Below are positions 61,124 to 64,000 of a stretch of DNA of 64,000 bases, in pieces. Under the pieces are notes generated by a model. That model had not been told where the DNA came from. It saw nothing but the letters and a program-made list of their open reading frames with translations, and ran no database searches. A program made the position numbers and the translations under genes. This DNA is from Halopenitus persicus (lineage in GTDB: Archaea > Halobacteriota > Halobacteria > Halobacteriales > Haloferacaceae): positions 310,001-374,000 of the forward strand of contig NZ_AP017558.1 in assembly GCF_002355635.1 (NCBI RefSeq). The letters are read 5' to 3'. Each line of letters opens with the position of its first letter. Positions within the stretch are counted from its first letter, which is position 1.

Positions 61124-62166
61124 CGAACGACGCGACGGAGGCACGGGTTCTGGACGCGGTTCGACAGCGGCGCAAGCTCGTCAACGCCGCGATCGACGAG
61201 GAGCTCCCGCTGGCGGAGCCAGAGCGGCTCTACGAGGCGGCCCGGTACATCCTCGAGGCCGGCGGCAAGCGGCTCCGCCCGACGGTCGTCCTCCTCGCCG
61301 GCGAGGCGATCGCCGACGTCGCCCCCGGCTCCGTCGACTACCGGTCGTTCCCGACGGTGACGGGATCGACCATCGACCTGCTACGGGCGGCGGTGTCGAT
61401 CGAGGTCATCCAGTCGTTCACGCTGATACACGACGACATCATGGACGAGGACGACCTCCGGCGGGGCGTCCCCGCGGTTCACGAGGCCTACGACACGTCG
61501 ACGGCGATCCTCGCGGGTGATACCCTCTACTCGAAGGCCTTCGAGATGATGGCCGACGCCGGGGCCGACCCGGCCGACGGGCTTGAGGCGATGCGGCTGC
61601 TCGCGTCCACATGCACGAAGATCTGTGAGGGCCAGGCGCTCGACGTTGCCTTCGAGTCACGCGGCGAGGTGCTGCCCGACGAGTACCTCGAGATGGTCGA
61701 GCTGAAGACCGCCGTCCTCTACGGCGCCGCCGCCGCGACCCCGGCGGTCCTGCTGGGCGCCGACGACGAGGTCGTCGACGCGCTGTATCGATACGGGATC
61801 GATTCGGGCAGCGCCTTCCAGATCCAGGACGACGTGCTCGATCTGACCGTCCCCTCCGAGGAGCTGGGTAAACAGCGCGGCTCCGATCTCGTCGAGGAGA
61901 AGGAGACGCTCATCACGCTCCACGCACGCCAGCAGGGCGTCGCCGTCGACGACCTCGTCGACGCGGCGACGCCGGCGGAGGTGACCGAGCCGGCGATCGA
62001 CGACGCCGTCTCGACGCTCGAGGATGCCGGATCGATCGAGTACGCACGCGGGAAGGCCGAGGAGCTCACCGAGCGGTCGAAACGGCACCTCGAGGTGCTG
62101 CCGGACAACGAGGCCCGTGAGACGCTCGCCGAGCTGGCCGATTACCTGATCACGCGCGGGTACTGA
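61120..62166 (+). CDS. idsA: geranylgeranyl/farnesyl diphosphate synthase
   Basis: 348-residue trans-prenyltransferase for archaeal lipid chains. First Asp-rich motif is [15 protein letters not shown] and the second is FQIQDDVLD; lysine/arginine substrate contacts occur in GGKRLRP near residue 48. Residues before the first Asp motif ([11 protein letters not shown]) set chain length, but the product cannot be fixed by eye. 4-nt overlap with rnj. Confidence 0.96.
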   Translation: MTNDATEARVLDAVRQRRKLVNAAIDEELPLAEPERLYEAARYILEAGGKRLRPTVVLLAGEAIADVAPGSVDYRSFPTVTGSTIDLLRAAVSIEVIQSFTLIHDDIMDEDDLRRGVPAVHEAYDTSTAILAGDTLYSKAFEMMADAGADPADGLEAMRLLASTCTKICEGQALDVAFESRGEVLPDEYLEMVELKTAVLYGAAAATPAVLLGADDEVVDALYRYGIDSGSAFQIQDDVLDLTVPSEELGKQRGSDLVEEKETLITLHARQQGVAVDDLVDAATPAEVTEPAIDDAVSTLEDAGSIEYARGKAEELTERSKRHLEVLPDNEARETLAELADYLITRGY

Positions 62167-62213
62167 CGCGGCGGCCGACGCCCACGCGTCCGTCGTTCCT
62201 ATGTGCGTCCGCG

Positions 62214-62681
62214 TTATGCGCGTTCGTCCGCGACGTCCGCGAGGATCGCCTCGGCGTGGTCCTCGGGGTCGACGCCCTCGTAGGCGAGGACGATCTCGCC
62301 CGCCGCATCGACGACGTAGGTGTTCCGGAAGACGCCGTCGACGACGTTGCCGAACACGTTCTTCTCGCCGTAGGAGTCGTAGGCGCCGGCCACCGATCCA
62401 TCCGTATCCGACAGGAGGTGAAACGGCAGATCGTACTTGTCGGCGAAGTCCGCGAGGTCGTCGACCGGGTCGTCGCTGATCCCGACGACCGCGACGTCAG
62501 CCGCGGCGAACCGGTCCCACGCGTCGCGGAACCCGCAGGCCTCGGTCGTACACCCCGGGGTGTCCGCCCGGGGATAAAAATAGACGACGGTGTAGTCGGC
62601 GTCGATCGACTCGAGCGAGACCGTTTCGCCGTGCTGGTTCGGCAGCGAGAACGACGGGGCGTCGGTGCCGGGATCGAGCAT
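62214..62681 (-). CDS. bcp: peroxiredoxin, BCP/PrxQ type
   Basis: 155-residue thiol peroxidase. The active loop is YPRADTPGCTTEACGFRD: peroxidatic Cys with the resolving Cys five residues later, the atypical 2-Cys arrangement of PrxQ. N-terminus MLDPGTDAPSFSLPNQHGE is standard. Convergent with idsA; the electron donor would be a thioredoxin elsewhere. Confidence 0.95.
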   Translation of the reverse strand: MLDPGTDAPSFSLPNQHGETVSLESIDADYTVVYFYPRADTPGCTTEACGFRDAWDRFAAADVAVVGISDDPVDDLADFADKYDLPFHLLSDTDGSVAGAYDSYGEKNVFGNVVDGVFRNTYVVDAAGEIVLAYEGVDPEDHAEAILADVADERA

Positions 62682-62749
62682 ACCCGCTCTCGCCGGCCGG
62701 CGACAAAAAGTCCGCCGGTCGGGGTTCGACGGAGCCGGTTGGGTGGACG

Positions 62750-63805
62750 CTATTCGATCCGTTCGGCCGCGTCACGCTTCAGCAGCGGGTCGGCGTTGGC
62801 GGCCGGCAGCGTCACCACGTCCTCGCTCTCGAGGTCGTACTCCCGTTCGTCGACCCCGAGGATCTCCCCGACGTCCCGGGTGATACGAACGACGGTGCGG
62901 TCGAGATCGACCCCGTCGTGGCTGCGATCGTCCACGGCAGTCTCGTCGTGGCTGCGGCCCTCCGAAGCACCGTCCCCGCGACCCTTCGCGGCGCCGTCGC
63001 CGACGGCGTCGACGGCGTCGTCGGTGCCGGTCTCGGTGCGGCCCTCGGTCGTACGGTCCCCGGTGCCGTGACCGGCTTCCGTCACGGGATCGGTCTGGAC
63101 GCTCGCGGCGGTCGACGTGGTCGAATCGACGCCCATCGCCTCGGCGAGCGCTCCGCCGTCGTCCGTACCGGGGGCGGACTCGACGGCGGTTTCGGTCGCG
63201 TGGTCGGTCGTCTCGACGTCCGCGTCGCCGTTCGCCGGCGCCGGTGGATCCTCCGGCGGGACCGGGCGGTCGGCGTCCTCTTCCCGTTCCGTTCCGGGTC
63301 GGGTCGCGGACGCGTCGGCGTCCGCCGTGACATCGGCGTCCGCCGGAACGTCGGCGGTGGCGGCCGACGCGGCGTTCGTCAGTTCCGACGCGCTCGGCGC
63401 CGCCTCGGTGACGGTCTCCGCGCCCGTGAGGACGTCGAGCACCGAGGACTTGTTGGCCTCGATGCGGGTCACCAGGTCCTCGAACAGCTCGCGCTCCTGG
63501 GTCGTCATCCCCTCGCGCTCGACCGGCATATCGGCCGCGGCGAAGGAGGCGAGCTTGACGACCTTTCCGACCCGGCGCTCGTACAGTGCCTCGGCGACCT
63601 CCTCGGCCGTCTCGACCTCGTCGGACATCCGGCGCACGTCGTCGTCCGAGAAGGGGTTCTCCACGCGCTCGGCCCGCCGATCGCGCGCGGCGCGGAGGTC
63701 GGCGATGTAGGACGCCACGTCCTCGTAGAACGCGTCGCGGAGATGCTGCAGGCTGTCCTTTCGGCGTTCCTTGGCCTGCACCGATCTGAGCTCGTCCAGA
63801 TTCAT
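62750..63805 (-). CDS. GINS complex subunit (Gins51-type)
   Basis: 351-residue replisome protein. The helical A domain covers residues 1-125 (MNLDELRSVQAKERRKDSLQ, YIADLRAARDRRAERVENPF, MTTQERELFEDLV); a 150-residue acidic Ala/Thr/Asp linker follows, and the small B domain is at the C-terminus (VVRITRDVGEILGVDEREYDL ... VVTLPAANADPLL). A then B order is that of Gins51 (Sld5/Psf1). It follows priS, as in other haloarchaea. Confidence 0.9.
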   Translation of the reverse strand: MNLDELRSVQAKERRKDSLQHLRDAFYEDVASYIADLRAARDRRAERVENPFSDDDVRRMSDEVETAEEVAEALYERRVGKVVKLASFAAADMPVEREGMTTQERELFEDLVTRIEANKSSVLDVLTGAETVTEAAPSASELTNAASAATADVPADADVTADADASATRPGTEREEDADRPVPPEDPPAPANGDADVETTDHATETAVESAPGTDDGGALAEAMGVDSTTSTAASVQTDPVTEAGHGTGDRTTEGRTETGTDDAVDAVGDGAAKGRGDGASEGRSHDETAVDDRSHDGVDLDRTVVRITRDVGEILGVDEREYDLESEDVVTLPAANADPLLKRDAAERIE

Positions 63806-63834
63806 CGTGTATGCGGGTTCATCGTGGATGCGTG
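63801..63834. repeat. 17-bp x2 repeat at the priS-gins junction
   Basis: TTCATCGTGTATGCGGG and TTCATCGTGGATGCGTG. On the minus strand each copy contains CACGATGAA: the right copy holds the TGA that ends the shifted priS frame, the left copy the ATG that starts gins. Confidence 0.8.
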
Positions 63835-64000
63835 TCGTCAGGGGGACGAAGGTACTCGTCCAGCAGCGACGTCACGGTCCGCTCGAGATCATCGTTCCGG
63901 GGCCTTGCTGGCGTCGCCGCGCGCCATCAGGAACACGCCGACGCACTCGGGGACCGTGTTCGTTCCCGGCTCCACCATTACGGCCTCACCGTTTAACTCT
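63819..64000 (-). CDS. priS: DNA primase small subunit PriS, C-terminal end (partial, probable frameshift)
   Basis: The minus-strand frame entering from the window edge reads NGEAVMVEPGTNTVPECVGV then FLMARGDASKAPER and stops at 63889; this looks like the C-terminus of archaeal PriS. One base out of frame, directly after that point, the sequence continues as DDLERTVTSLLDEYLRPPDD and stops at 63819, only 13 bp before gins. The simplest reading is a one-base insertion near 63890 that shortens PriS by about 24 residues, or a sequencing error. Most of the gene lies outside the window. Confidence 0.7.

Overview
The window is chromosomal DNA of a GC-rich haloarchaeon. The proteins are strongly acidic, codon third positions are mostly G or C, and many start codons lie about 25-30 nt downstream of a TATA-like box (leaderless transcripts). 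The gene set (two halocyanins, Orc1/Cdc6, GINS, PriS, Cdc48, archease, RtcB, an L11/L1/L10/L12 cluster, LSm-L37e, RNase J-IdsA) is that of the Haloferacales. The style of the intergenic DNA suggests Halorubrum or a close relative; that genus call is an inference.

Layout. 1-1750: 3' part of an orc1/cdc6 gene followed by a gene-free stretch with two direct and one inverted copy of an ORB-like repeat (candidate replication origin). 1.7-13.4 kb: MgtC-like membrane protein, HAD phosphatase, alcohol dehydrogenase, amidohydrolase, HD phosphohydrolase, GltX, a metalloprotease and an M42 peptidase. 13.6-22.7 kb: purF behind a palindrome, a halocyanin, a DUF420 protein, tRNA-Leu(GAG), MBF1, a DMT exporter, KatG and a PurD-like ATP-grasp protein. 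22.7-34.8 kb: a DUF234-type ATPase with four operator-like repeats, a PAS histidine kinase, a Dna2-like nuclease-helicase, PanB, an HTH-10 regulator, a second halocyanin, cupin, BolA and fumarase. 34.8-40 kb: MGMT, rhodanese, SDR, flavoprotein and geranylgeranyl-reductase-like genes, then a small accessory patch with an unknown gene and an orphan DUF5615 PIN-like gene. 40-47.6 kb: the ribosomal stalk operon L1-L10-L12 with a structured leader, L11, archease with DUF502, a GNAT protein and RtcB. 47.6-56 kb: unknown, DUF47, aldo-keto reductase, a 701-bp non-autonomous transposon carrying a lipoprotein gene, a GDT1-like transporter, Cdc48 with a small Hsp20-like partner, a hydrolase, and LSm-L37e. 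56-58 kb: an intact IS200/IS605 element (tnpA+tnpB). 58.2-64 kb: an unlisted 58-residue membrane protein coupled to a YeiH-type exporter, RNase J-IdsA, peroxiredoxin, GINS51 and the end of priS.

The feature that normal annotation leaves unexplained is the intergenic DNA. More than twenty short tandem arrays (units of 6-35 bp, about two to nine copies, nearly every unit different) sit at gene junctions. At least seven start on, or contain copies of, the stop-codon region of the adjacent gene. Other notable signals: a transposon with matching inverted ends and a perfect 8-bp target duplication around a lipoprotein gene; a patch of low-GC codons exactly at the known RtcB intein site; a 12-bp near-palindrome at the same distance upstream of both halocyanin genes; and a probable frameshift at the end of priS. 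No CRISPR array or rRNA was seen. All calls come from reading the sequence; no database search was run.
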